A stretch of 64,000 nucleotides of DNA from Leptidea sinapis (lineage: Eukaryota; Arthropoda; Insecta; Lepidoptera; Pieridae): positions 1,557,501 to 1,621,500 of the forward strand of contig NC_066266.1 in NCBI RefSeq assembly GCF_905404315.1, written 5' to 3'. A model generated the notes under the pieces. It made no database searches. It was not told where the DNA came from and was given only the letters and a program-made list of their open reading frames with translations. Position 1 is the first letter of the stretch. Each line of letters begins with the position of its first letter. Positions 22,335 to 33,875 of this stretch are shown here, in pieces. The position numbers and the translations under genes are program-made.

Positions 22335-22495
22335 AATATCACAGTGACGACCGCGTACCGGAAGTCGTAGTTTCGTAGGCCTTCAATAAGATGGACCGAC
22401 AATATATTGGACCGATCGTCGTAGAGATCTTTGGGCTAGGCCTGTGTCCAGCAGTGGACGTTTTTCGGCTGATGACGATGATTTATATAATACTA
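22335..22495 (+). mobile_element. RTE-like LINE 3' tail, uninterrupted form
   Basis: Continuous from CGTAGTTTCGTAGGCCTTCA through GACCGACAATATATTGG to GTGTCCAGCAGTGGACG and GCTGATGACGATGA. In the tandem units the same tail is split by about 230 bp of other sequence, so this looks like the arrangement before duplication. Confidence 0.75.
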
Positions 22496-24206
22496 TAATC
22501 GAATGGATGAAATCTTTAAAAGATATCATAAATTATAGATTCATTTAACTACCTGTGTTGCCTTTTCCCTTGTGTGAAGCTGCATATTTTCTTGTTGATT
22601 ATGTAAATCAAATTAAAACAATTATAGACACTGATATTAGAAATAGAAGAAATGTACCTAATATTAAAAATATGAGATTGCTTTATGCGCCCATACTGAA
22701 AGTATTATATATTCTTAAGCCTAAAGATATAATGGTGGTATGATTAAGATGTTAATTAAATTATAGATTCAATTACCTCCGCCACTTATTTCCTTCTGCG
22801 AAGGTCCTGAAATTTATCGTGTTGATTAAATAAATCATATAATAAGTACAATTACATATACTGTGATATTGGAAGTAAAAAAAAAAAAACAAAAAATTAA
22901 AAAAAAAATGGTTGTTGCAATACGAAACATCCATTCCATAGAGGTAAGTCATAATCTGTATCAAGTATTATATCTTTTTGTTAATACTTATTACGTTCAC
23001 CAGTGGGTAAGTTCAAAACAAAAGGTTGTATAATATTCACCATTACAAGATGTATTTAGAAATGGGCACCAAAACGGCGCCTATTTCTGTCTTAATCATG
23101 TGAGTACGTCTACCTTGGACAATCCAGTTAGGTAGGCCTATTTTCGCGAAAGAGGTCACTCGTCGAACCCAACTCGGACATAATAAATAAAAATATCACA
23201 GTGTCTGAAAACGAAGTTTCAAACCAGTGTGTATTGCCAGTGATGACTTACGGTACTCAGACGTGGTCGCTAATTCTGGGCTGATGAGAAAGCTCATGTT
23301 CGCTCAGAGGTCAATGAAGGTGGCTATGCTCGGAGTTTCCCTGCGAGATCGTATCAGAAATGAGGAGAACCAAAGTCAAATGATTACGAAACTGAAGTGG
23401 TAGTGGGCAAGGCACATAGGTCGACGGACAGATGGACGGTGGGGCAGTAAATTCCTTGAATGGCGACCACGTACCGGAAGACGTAGTTTCGTAGGCCTTC
23501 AATAAGATGGACCGACAATCTGGTCAAGGTTACCTTAATATTATTATTAGCATTATTACGACTGCGTGTGATTACGGCCTATTTACTTGTGTCCAATTTA
23601 AAGTTTTATTCTAATTATTAACTACATAATAATTCGTTTAGTGTATTGAGGCTTAAAATCAGTGTCTGTAAATATGGAGTGCAGTGGTGGTTGTGGACAT
23701 CCTTTGACAGAACAATTGCTTATGAAGTGCTATTACTGTAAATTAGGCTATCATTCTGAGTGTCTGAATATTAACCCACAACAATACAAGACACTAAGTA
23801 AGGACTATAAATAATATATATAAGGACTATAATAAAACTAAACGAATATATTTTTTATATCTACACTTATATTCATACATGTAACTTTTGTAATTAAGTA
23901 TTAATCAATAATTATGTGGTTGACGTAGTGGGTAGCATGTATAGTATTACTGTATTATATTATTACTGATTTTTTTCTAAGCACTGCGTGCTACTGTTTG
24001 TTGACCCGAATAAATAAAATAAAATAAAATATTGACACAGAGTGGGTGAGTGGGTAAAGTAAACACTTTTACGCTAAAGCTGCGAGTATTGCTGACGGAG
24101 CTGTTGAAATTATCAATGTCTTGAAGTTTGACAACTCTCGTCATGTATGTTGCTGCACGATATGATGTTTGACAACTCTCGTGAAATACGTCGAAGCGTT
24201 GCTACG
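22397..24206 (+). repeat. Array unit 0 (founder-like, diverged)
   Basis: It lacks the 678-bp block (the sequence passes from TATGAGATTGCTTTATGC to ACTGAAAGTATTATAT), keeps an approximately 58-bp segment (22780-22845, CTTCTGCGAAGGTCCTGAAA) that core units have lost, and carries its own 490-bp insertion at 23539-24031. Confidence 0.88.
23539..24031 (+). mobile_element. Internally deleted LINE derivative inside unit 0
   Basis: Absent from all other units, where TTACCTTAATATTGACAC is continuous. It is bordered by AATATT at left and ATATT at right (short target duplication). It holds an ATG at 23674 with MECSGGCGHPLTEQLLMKCY and YCKLGYHSECLN, a PHD-like finger as at the start of LINE ORF1, stopping at 23811-23813, then a 3' region ending in AATAAAATAAAATA. 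The reverse transcriptase is missing, so the 5' and 3' ends of a LINE were joined. Confidence 0.7.
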
Positions 24207-24812
24207 CGACAATATATTGGACCGATCGTCGTAGAGATCTTTGGGCTAGGCCTGTGTCCAGCAGTGGACGTTTTTCGGCTGATGACGATGATTTATGTAA
24301 TACTATAATCGAACGGATGACACCTTTAAAACATATCATAAATTATAGATTCATTTAACTACCTGTGTTGCCTTTTCCCTTGTGCGAAGGTCCTGCATAT
24401 TTTCCTGGTGATTAAGTAAATCAAATTAAAACAATTATAGACACTGTGATATTAGAAACAGAAGAAATGTACCTAATATTAAAAATATGAGCTTGCTTTC
24501 ATCTTTTATGCTTCATAACTATACATAGAAAAATAGTTCTTTATCTGTAATTGGGTAATATACCAGTGAACCCACCAATTGACCAATTAAAATTTCTATT
24601 CAAAATAGAATATGATATTTTTAATTGAAAGTCAAAAACTATACCCCGTTCAAAATGTATGCCTCAGACCTAAGGAGAACGAGCACAAGAAACTCAGAGC
24701 TCTTAATTTTTTTAACACGCAAACGTTTTTTTAACAATTCTTTTGAATTTCGTAAAACATTTGATTTGGACATTTTCTGGGATCTTGTTGTAAAAGCATA
24801 TACATCGCATAG

Positions 24813-25061
24813 TGGCTGGAGATGCTTCTGGACCAATATGGAATCCACAAACCATGCGGCTAAGGCAATAACATCCTTTCGAGCCACCAAGAGCGAAACC
24901 TTTGTTGCTTGAAAAAATCCGACGGTACACCAAATCCGACCTGCAAACCGCTTTTGCAAAATCACTTTCCTGGCCGCCGCATTACCAACAACCATGCGCC
25001 TGATGTGGAGTTGCAGAGCAACGTACCGGATCAGACGAAATGGACTATAGCTCTCAGGATG
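24813..25061 (+). pseudogene. Exon-like coding relic within the 678-bp block (representative copy in unit 1)
   Basis: A 249-bp stretch with AG before and GT after reads, in one frame, GPIWNPQTMRLRQ, stop, HPFEPPRAKPLLLEKIRRYT, KSDLQTAFAKSLSWPPHYQQ, PCA, stop, CGVAEQRTGSDEMDYSSQDG. In units 9 and 10 the first stop is a Lys codon but another stop precedes NPQ. Its GC content and amino-acid composition look coding. I do not recognise the protein. It may be a host or transposon gene fragment; it is dead in all copies. Confidence 0.4.
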
Positions 25062-25479
25062 GTAGATAAAGGCAATGTAATGTGGGCAATTAATATTTAA
25101 TATATTTCTTCCACTTAAATCAGGACGATAAGACCTTGATTTTCCCGGATGCCGTGCAACTCACGGCTTGCCTGGCGTACTGAAAGTATTATATATTCTT
25201 AAGCCTAAAGATATAATGGTGGTATGATTTAGATGTTAATTAAATTATAGATTCAATTACCTCCGTCACTTAAACAATAACATATACTGTGATATTGGAA
25301 GTAAAAAAAAAACAAAAAATTAAAAAAAAAATGGTTGTTGCAATACGAAACATCCATTCCATAGAGGTAAGTCATAATCTGTATCAAGTATTATATCTTT
25401 TTGTTAATACTTATTACGTTCACCAGTGGGTAAGTTCAAAACAAAAGGTTGTATAATATTCACCATTACAAGATTTATT

Positions 25480-25511
25480 TAGAAATAGGCACCAAAACGG
25501 CGCCTATTTCT
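25480..25511. repeat. Hairpin in each unit (representative copy)
   Basis: AGAAATAGGC pairs perfectly with GCCTATTTCT around an 11-base loop. The right arm belongs to the SINE-like repeat family (GCGCCTATTTCTG). Confidence 0.6.
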
Positions 25512-25616
25512 GTCTTAATCATGTGAGTACGTCTACCTTGGACAATCCAGTTAGGTAGGCCTATTTTCGCGAAAGAGGTCACTCGTCGAACCCGACTCGG
25601 ACATAATAAAATAAAA

Positions 25617-25960
25617 ATATCACAGTGTCTGAAAACGAAGTTTCAAACCAGTGTGTATTGCCAGTGATGACTTACGGTACTCAGACGTGGTCGCTAATTC
25701 TGGGCTGATGAGAAAGCTCATGTTCGCTCAGAGGGCAATGGAGGTGGCTATGCTCGGAGTTTCCCTGCGAGATCGAATCAGAAATGAGGAGAACCAAAGT
25801 CAAATGATTGCGAAACTGAAGTGGTAGTGGGCAAGGCACATAGGTCGACGGACAGATGGACGGTGGGGCAGTAAATTCCTTGAAAGGCGACCACGTACCG
25901 GAAGACGTAGTTTCGTAGGCCTTCAATAAGATGGACCGACAATCTGGTCAAGGTTACCTT
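25617..25960 (+). pseudogene. RTE-like reverse-transcriptase C-terminal part in each unit (representative copy)
   Basis: The + strand, with frameshifts and stops, shows LPVMTYGTQTW, then MRKLMFAQRAMEVAMLGVSL and RDRIRNEENQSQMIAKLKW, then RWTDNLV. This matches the end of insect RTE-like LINE proteins ('MTYGxxTW...RAMERxMLGVSLRDRIRN...KLKWxWAGH'). Stops such as TAG after KLKW show it is dead. Open frames on the opposite strand are shadows. Confidence 0.8.
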
Positions 25961-26139
25961 AATATTGACACGGAGTGGGTGAGTGGGTAAAGTAAACACT
26001 TTTACGCTAAAGCTGCGAGTATTGCTGACGGAGCTGTTGAAATTATCAATGTCTTGAAGTTTGACAACTCTCGTCATGTATGTTGCTGCACGATATGATG
26101 TTTGACAACTCTCGTGAAATACGTCGAAGCGTTGCTACG

Positions 26140-28073
26140 CGACAATATATTGGACCGATCGTCGTAGAGATCTTTGGGCTAGGCCTGTGTCCAGCAGTGG
26201 ACGTTTTTCGGCTGATGACGATGATTTATGTAATACTATAATCGAACGGATGACACCTTTAAAACATATTATAAATTATAGATTCATTTAACTACCTGTG
26301 TTGCCTTTTCCCTTGTGCGAAGGTCCTGCATATTTTCCTGGTGATTAAGTAAATCAAATTAAAACAATTATAGACACTGTGATATTAGAAACAGAAGAAA
26401 TGTACCTAATATTAAAAATATGAGCTTGCTTTCATCTTTTATGCTTCATAACTATACATAGAAAAATAGTTCTTTATCTGTAATTGGGTAATATACCAGT
26501 GAACCCACCAATTGACCAATTAAAATTTCTATTCAAAATAGAATATGATATTTTTAATTGAAAGTCAAAAACTATACCCCGTTCAAAATGTATGCCTCAG
26601 ACCTAAGGAGAACGAGCACAAGAAACTCAGAGCTCTTAATTTTTTTAACACGCAAACGTTTTTTTAACAATTCTTTTGAATTTCGTAAAACATTTGATTT
26701 GGACATTTTCTGGGATCTTGTTGTAAAAGCATATACATCGCATAGTGGCTGGAGATGCTTCTGGACCAATATGGAATCCACAAACCATGCGGCTAAGGCA
26801 ATAACATCCTTTCGAGCCACCAAGAGCGAAACCTTTGTTGCTTGAAAAAATCCGACGGTACACCAAATCCGACCTGCAAACCGCTTTTGCAAAATCACTT
26901 TCCTGGCCGCCGCATTACCAACAACCATGCGCCTGATGTGGAGTTGCAGAGCAACGTACCGGATCAGACGAAATGGACTATAGCTCTCAGGATGGTAGAT
27001 AAAGGCAATGTAATGTGGGCAATTAATATTTAATATATTTCTTCCACTTAAATCAGGACGATAAGACCTTGATTTTCCCGGATGCCGTGCAACTCACGGC
27101 TTGCCTGGCGTACTGAAAGTATTATATATTCTTAAGCCTAAAGATATAATGGTGGTATGATTTAGATGTTAATTAAATTATAGATTCAATTACCTCCGTC
27201 ACTTAAACAATAACATATACTGTGATATTGGAAGTAAAAAAAAAAACAAAAAATTAAAAAAAAAATGGTTGTTGCAATACGAAACATCCATTCCATAGAG
27301 GTAAGTCATAATCTGTATCAAGTATTATATCTTTTTGTTAATACTTATTACGTTCACCAGTGGGTAAGTTCAAAACAAAAGGTTGTATAATATTCACCAT
27401 TACAAGATTTATTTAGAAATAGGCACCAAAACGGCGCCTATTTCTGTCTTAATCATGTGAGAACGTCTACCTTGGACAATCCAGTTAGGTAGGCCTATTT
27501 TCGCGAAAGAGGTCACTCGTCGAACCCGACTCGGACATAATAAAATAAAAATATCACAGTGTCTGAAAACGAAGTTTCAAACCAGTGTGTATTGCCAGTG
27601 ATGACTTACGGTACTCAGACGTGGTCGCTAATTCTGGGCTGATGAGAAAGCTCATGTTCGCTCAGAGGGCAATGGAGGTGGCTATGCTCGGAGTTTCCCT
27701 GCGAGATCGAATCAGAAATGAGGAGAACCAAAGTCAAATGATTGCGAAACTGAAGTGGTAGTGGGCAAGGCACATAGGTCGACGGACAGATGGACGGTGG
27801 GGCAGTAAATTCCTTGAAAGGCGACCACGTACCGGAAGACGTAGTTTCGTAGGCCTTCAATAAGATGGACCGACAATCTGGTCAAGGTTACCTTAATATT
27901 GACACGGAGTGGGTGAGTGGGTAAAGTAAACACTTTTACGCTAAAGCTACGAGTATTGCTGACGGAGCTGTTGAAATTATCAATGTCTTGAAGTTTGACA
28001 ACTCTCGTCATGTATGTTCCTGCACGATATGATGTTTGACAACTCTCGTGAAATACGTCGAAGCGTTGCTACG
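26140..28073 (+). repeat. Array unit 2
   Basis: Near-identical to unit 1. It has a private change at about 27462 (GTGAGAACG for GTGAGTACG). Its tail (from about 27945) already carries the AAGCTACGAG variant that continues into unit 3. Confidence 0.93.
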
Positions 28074-30007
28074 CGACAATATATTGGACCGATCGTCGTA
28101 GAGATCTTTGGGCTAGGCCTGTGTCCAGCAGTGGACGTTTTTCGGCTGATGACGATGATTTATGTAATACTATAATCGAACGGATGACACCTTTAAAACA
28201 TATCATAAATTATAGATTCATTTAACTACCTGTGTTGCCTTTTCCCTTGTGCGAAGGTCCTGCATATTTTCCTGTTGATTAAGTAAATCAAATTAAAACA
28301 ATTATAGACACTGTGATATAACAAACAGAAGAAATTTACATAATATTAAAAATATGAGCTTGCTTTCATCTTTTATGCTTCATAACTATACATAGAAAAA
28401 TAGTTCTTTATCTGTAATTGGGTAATATACCAGTGAACCCACCAATTGACCAATTAAAATTTCTATTCAAAATAGAATATGATATTTTTAATTGAAAGTC
28501 AAAAACTATACCCCGTTCAAAATGTATGCCTCAGACCTAAGGAGAACGAGCACAAGAAACTCAGAGCTCTTAATTTTTTTAACACGCAAACGTTTTTTTA
28601 ACAATTCTTTTGAATTTCGTAAAACATTTGATTTGGACATTTTCTGGGATCTTGTTGTAAAAGCATATACATCGCATAGTGGCTGGAGATGCTTCTGGAC
28701 CAATATGGAATCCACAAACCATGCGGCTAAGGCAATAACATCCTTTCGAGCCACCAAGAGCGAAACCTTTGTTGCTTGAAAAAATCCGACGGTACACCAA
28801 ATCCGACCTGCAAACCGCTTTTGCAAAATCACTTTCCTGGCCGCCGCATTACCAACAACCATGCGCCTGATGTGGAGTTGCAGAGCAACGTACCGGATCA
28901 GACGAAATGGACTATAGCTCTCAGGATGGTAGATAAAGGCAATGTAATGTGGGCAATTAATATTTAATATATTTCTTCCACTTAAATCAGGACGATAAGA
29001 CCTTGATTTTCCCGGATGCCGTGCAACTCACGGCTTGCCTGGCGTACTGAAAGTATTATATATTCTTAAGCCTAAAGATATAATGGTGGTATGATTTAGA
29101 TGTTAATTAAATTATAGATTCAATTACCTCCGTCACTTAAACAATAACATATACTGTGATATTGGAAGTAAAAAAAAAAACAAAAAATTAAAAAAAAAAT
29201 GGTTGTTGCAATACGAAACATCCATTCCATAGAGGTAAGTCATAATCTGTATCAAGTATTATATCTTTTTGTTAATACTTATTACGTTCACCAGTGGGTA
29301 AGTTCAAAACAAAAGGTTGTATAATATTCACCATTACAAGATTTATTTAGAAATAGGCACCAAAACGGCGCCTATTTCTGTCTTAATCATGTGAGTACGT
29401 CTACCTTGGACAATCCAGTTAGGTAGGCCTATTTTCGCGAAAGAGGTCACTCGTCGAACCCGACTCGGACATAATAAAATAAAAATATCACAGTGTCTGA
29501 AAACGAAGTTTCAAACCAGTGTGTATTGCCAGTGATGACTTACGGTACTCAGACGTGGTCGCTAATTCTGGGCTGATGAGAAAGCTCATGTTCGCTCAGA
29601 GGGCAATGGAGGTGGCTATGCTCGGAGTTTCCCTGCGAGATCGAATCAGAAATGAGGAGAACCAAAGTCAAATGATTGCGAAACTGAAGTGGTAGTGGGC
29701 AAGGCACATAGGTCGACGGACAGATGGACGGTGGGGCAGTAAATTCCTTGAAAGGCGACCACGTACCGGAAGACGTAGTTTCGTAGGCCTTCAATAAGAT
29801 GGACCGACAATCTGGTCAAGGTTACCTTAATATTGACACGGAGTGGGTGAGTGGGTAAAGTAAACACTTTTACGCTAAAGCTGCGAGTATTGCTGACGGA
29901 GCTGTTGAAATTATCAATGTCTTGAAGTTTGACAACTCTCGTCATGTATGTTGCTGCACGATATGATGTTTGACAACTCTCGTGAAATACGTCGAAGCGT
30001 TGCTACG
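28074..30007 (+). repeat. Array unit 3 (carries variant block)
   Basis: The head differs from neighbours: CATATCATAAATT, TTTTCCTGTTGATTAAG, GATATAACAAACAG and GAAATTTACATAAT. The same set recurs at the head of unit 8. Confidence 0.93.
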
Positions 30008-31941
30008 CGACAATATATTGGACCGATCGTCGTAGAGATCTTTGGGCTAGGCCTGTGTCCAGCAGTGGACGTTTTTCGGCTGATGACGATGATTTATGTA
30101 ATACTATAATCGAACGGATGACACCTTTAAAACATATTATAAATTATAGATTCATTTAACTACCTGTGTTGCCTTTTCCCTTGTGCGAAGGTCCTGCATA
30201 TTTTCCTGGTGATTAAGTAAATCAAATTAAAACAATTATAGACACTGTGATATTAGAAACAGAAGAAATGTACCTAATATTAAAAATATGAGCTTGCTTT
30301 CATCTTTTATGCTTCATAACTATACATAGAAAAATAGTTCTTTATCTGTAATTGGGTAATATACCAGTGAACCCACCAATTGACCAATTAAAATTTCTAT
30401 TCAAAATAGAATATGATATTTTTAATTGAAAGTCAAAAACTATACCCCGTTCAAAATGTATGCCTCAGACCTAAGGAGAACGAGCACAAGAAACTCAGAG
30501 CTCTTAATTTTTTTAACACGCAAACGTTTTTTTAACAATTCTTTTGAATTTCGTAAAACATTTGATTTGGACATTTTCTGGGATCTTGTTGTAAAAGCAT
30601 ATACATCGCATAGTGGCTGGAGATGCTTCTGGACCAATATGGAATCCACAAACCATGCGGCTAAGGCAATAACATCCTTTCGAGCCACCAAGAGCGAAAC
30701 CTTTGTTGCTTGAAAAAATCCGACGGTACACCAAATCCGACCTGCAAACCGCTTTTGCAAAATCACTTTCCTGGCCGCCGCATTACCAACAACCATGCGC
30801 CTGATGTGGAGTTGCAGAGCAACGTACCGGATCAGACGAAATGGACTATAGCTCTCAGGATGGTAGATAAAGGCAATGTAATGTGGGCAATTAATATTTA
30901 ATATATTTCTTCCACTTAAATCAGGACGATAAGACCTTGATTTTCCCGGATGCCGTGCAACTCACGGCTTGCCTGGCGTACTGAAAGTATTATATATTCT
31001 TAAGCCTAAAGATATAATGGTGGTATGATTTAGATGTTAATTAAATTATAGATTCAATTACCTCCGTCACTTAAACAATAACATATACTGTGATATTGGA
31101 AGTAAAAAAAAAAACAAAAAATTAAAAAAAAAATGGTTGTTGCAATACGAAACATCCATTCCATAGAGGTAAGTCATAATCTGTATCAAGTATTATATCT
31201 TTTTGTTAATACTTATTACGTTCACCAGTGGGTAAGTTCAAAACAAAAGGTTGTATAATATTCACCATTACAAGATTTATTTAGAAATAGGCACCAAAAC
31301 GGCGCCTATTTCTGTCTTAATCATGTGAGTACGTCTACCTTGGACAATCCAGTTAGGTAGGCCTATTTTCGCGAAAGAGGTCACTCGTCGAACCCGACTC
31401 GGACATAATAAAATAAAAATATCACAGTGTCTGAAAACGAAGTTTCAAACCAGTGTGTATTGCCAGTGATGACTTACGGTACTCAGACGTGGTCGCTAAT
31501 TCTGGGCTGATGAGAAAGCTCATGTTCGCTCAGAGGGCAATGGAGGTGGCTATGCTCGGAGTTTCCCTGCGAGATCGAATCAGAAATGAGGAGAACCAAA
31601 GTCAAATGATTGCGAAACTGAAGTGGTAGTGGGCAAGGCACATAGGTCGACGGACAGATGGACGGTGGGGCAGTAAATTCCTTGAAAGGCGACCACGTAC
31701 CGGAAGACGTAGTTTCGTAGGCCTTCAATAAGATGGACCGACAATCTGGTCAAGGTTACCTTAATATTGACACGGAGTGGGTGAGTGGGTAAAGTAAACA
31801 CTTTTACGCTAAAGCTGCGAGTATTGCTGACGGAGCTGTTGAAATTATCAATGTCTTGAAGTTTGACAACTCTCGTCATGTATGTTGCTGCACGATATGA
31901 TGTTTGACAACTCTCGTGAAATACGTCGAAGCGTTGCTACG
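30008..31941 (+). repeat. Array unit 4
   Basis: Core-type unit with CATATTATAAATT, CCTGGTGATTAAG and GATATTAGAAACAG. Confidence 0.93.
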
Positions 31942-33875
31942 CGACAATATATTGGACCGATCGTCGTAGAGATCTTTGGGCTAGGCCTGTGTCCAGCAGT
32001 GGACGTTTTTCGGCTGATGACGATGATTTATGTAATACTATAATCGAACGGATGACACCTTTAAAACATATTATAAATTATAGATTCATTTAACTACCTG
32101 TGTTGCCTTTTCCCTTGTGCGAAGGTCCTGCATATTTTCCTGGTGATTAAGTAAATCAAATTAAAACAATTATAGACACTGTGATATTAGAAACAGAAGA
32201 AATGTACCTAATATTAAAAATATGAGCTTGCTTTCATCTTTTATGCTTCATAACTATACATAGAAAAATAGTTCTTTATCTGTAATTGGGTAATATACCA
32301 GTGAACCCACCAATTGACCAATTAAAATTTCTATTCAAAATAGAATATGATATTTTTAATTGAAAGTCAAAAACTATACCCCGTTCAAAATGTATGCCTC
32401 AGACCTAAGGAGAACGAGCACAAGAAACTCAGAGCTCTTAATTTTTTTAACACGCAAACGTTTTTTTAACAATTCTTTTGAATTTCGTAAAACATTTGAT
32501 TTGGACATTTTCTGGGATCTTGTTGTAAAAGCATATACATCGCATAGTGGCTGGAGATGCTTCTGGACCAATATGGAATCCACAAACCATGCGGCTAAGG
32601 CAATAACATCCTTTCGAGCCACCAAGAGCGAAACCTTTGTTGCTTGAAAAAATCCGACGGTACACCAAATCCGACCTGCAAACCGCTTTTGCAAAATCAC
32701 TTTCCTGGCCGCCGCATTACCAACAACCATGCGCCTGATGTGGAGTTGCAGAGCAACGTACCGGATCAGACGAAATGGACTATAGCTCTCAGGATGGTAG
32801 ATAAAGGCAATGTAATGTGGGCAATTAATATTTAATATATTTCTTCCACTTAAATCAGGACGATAAGACCTTGATTTTCCCGGATGCCGTGCAACTCACG
32901 GCTTGCCTGGCGTACTGAAAGTATTATATATTCTTAAGCCTAAAGATATAATGGTGGTATGATTTAGATGTTAATTAAATTATAGATTCAATTACCTCCG
33001 TCACTTAAACAATAACATATACTGTGATATTGGAAGTAAAAAAAAAAACAAAAAATTAAAAAAAAAATGGTTGTTGCAATACGAAACATCCATTCCATAG
33101 AGGTAAGTCATAATCTGTATCAAGTATTATATCTTTTTGTTAATACTTATTACGTTCACCAGTGGGTAAGTTCAAAACAAAAGGTTGTATAATATTCACC
33201 ATTACAAGATTTATTTAGAAATAGGCACCAAAACGGCGCCTATTTCTGTCTTAATCATGTGAGTACGTCTACCTTGGACAATCCAGTTAGGTAGGCCTAT
33301 TTTCGCGAAAGAGGTCACTCGTCGAACCCGACTCGGACATAATAAAATAAAAATATCACAGTGTCTGAAAACGAAGTTTCAAACCAGTGTGTATTGCCAG
33401 TGATGACTTACGGTACTCAGACGTGGTCGCTAATTCTGGGCTGATGAGAAAGCTCATGTTCGCTCAGAGGGCAATGGAGGTGGCTATGCTCGGAGTTTCC
33501 CTGCGAGATCGAATCAGAAATGAGGAGAACCAAAGTCAAATGATTGCGAAACTGAAGTGGTAGTGGGCAAGGCACATAGGTCGACGGACAGATGGACGGT
33601 GGGGCAGTAAATTCCTTGAAAGGCGACCACGTACCGGAAGACGTAGTTTCGTAGGCCTTCAATAAGATGGACCGACAATCTGGTCAAGGTTACCTTAATA
33701 TTGACACGGAGTGGGTGAGTGGGTAAAGTAAACACTTTTACGCTAAAGCTGCGAGTATTGCTGACGGAGCTGTTGAAATTATCAATGTCTTGAAGTTTGA
33801 CAACTCTCGTCATGTATGTTGCTGCACGATATGATGTTTGACAACTCTCGTGAAATACGTCGAAGCGTTGCTACG
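31942..33875 (+). repeat. Array unit 5
   Basis: Core-type unit, indistinguishable by eye from unit 4. Confidence 0.93.

Larger units (their letters stand above)
24207..26139 (+). repeat. Array unit 1
   Basis: First unit with the 678-bp block (24500-25177). Typical layout: RTE tail 24207-24300, dispersed-repeat fragment 24596-24700, exon-like relic 24813-25061, hairpin 25480-25511, RTE reverse-transcriptase end 25617-25950, 230-bp block 25960-26139. Confidence 0.93.

Noticed and set aside
24625..24995. Small open frames of 95 (+) and 118 (-) codons repeated in every unit
   Set aside because: They cross the boundary between a LINE-end repeat and the exon-like relic, and one unit has a stop without consequence. 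No sign of selection on these frames.
25681..26077. Minus-strand open frames of 81 and 99 codons repeated in every array unit
   Set aside because: They are shadows of the RTE reverse-transcriptase remnant on the + strand; their conservation only reflects unit homogeneity.
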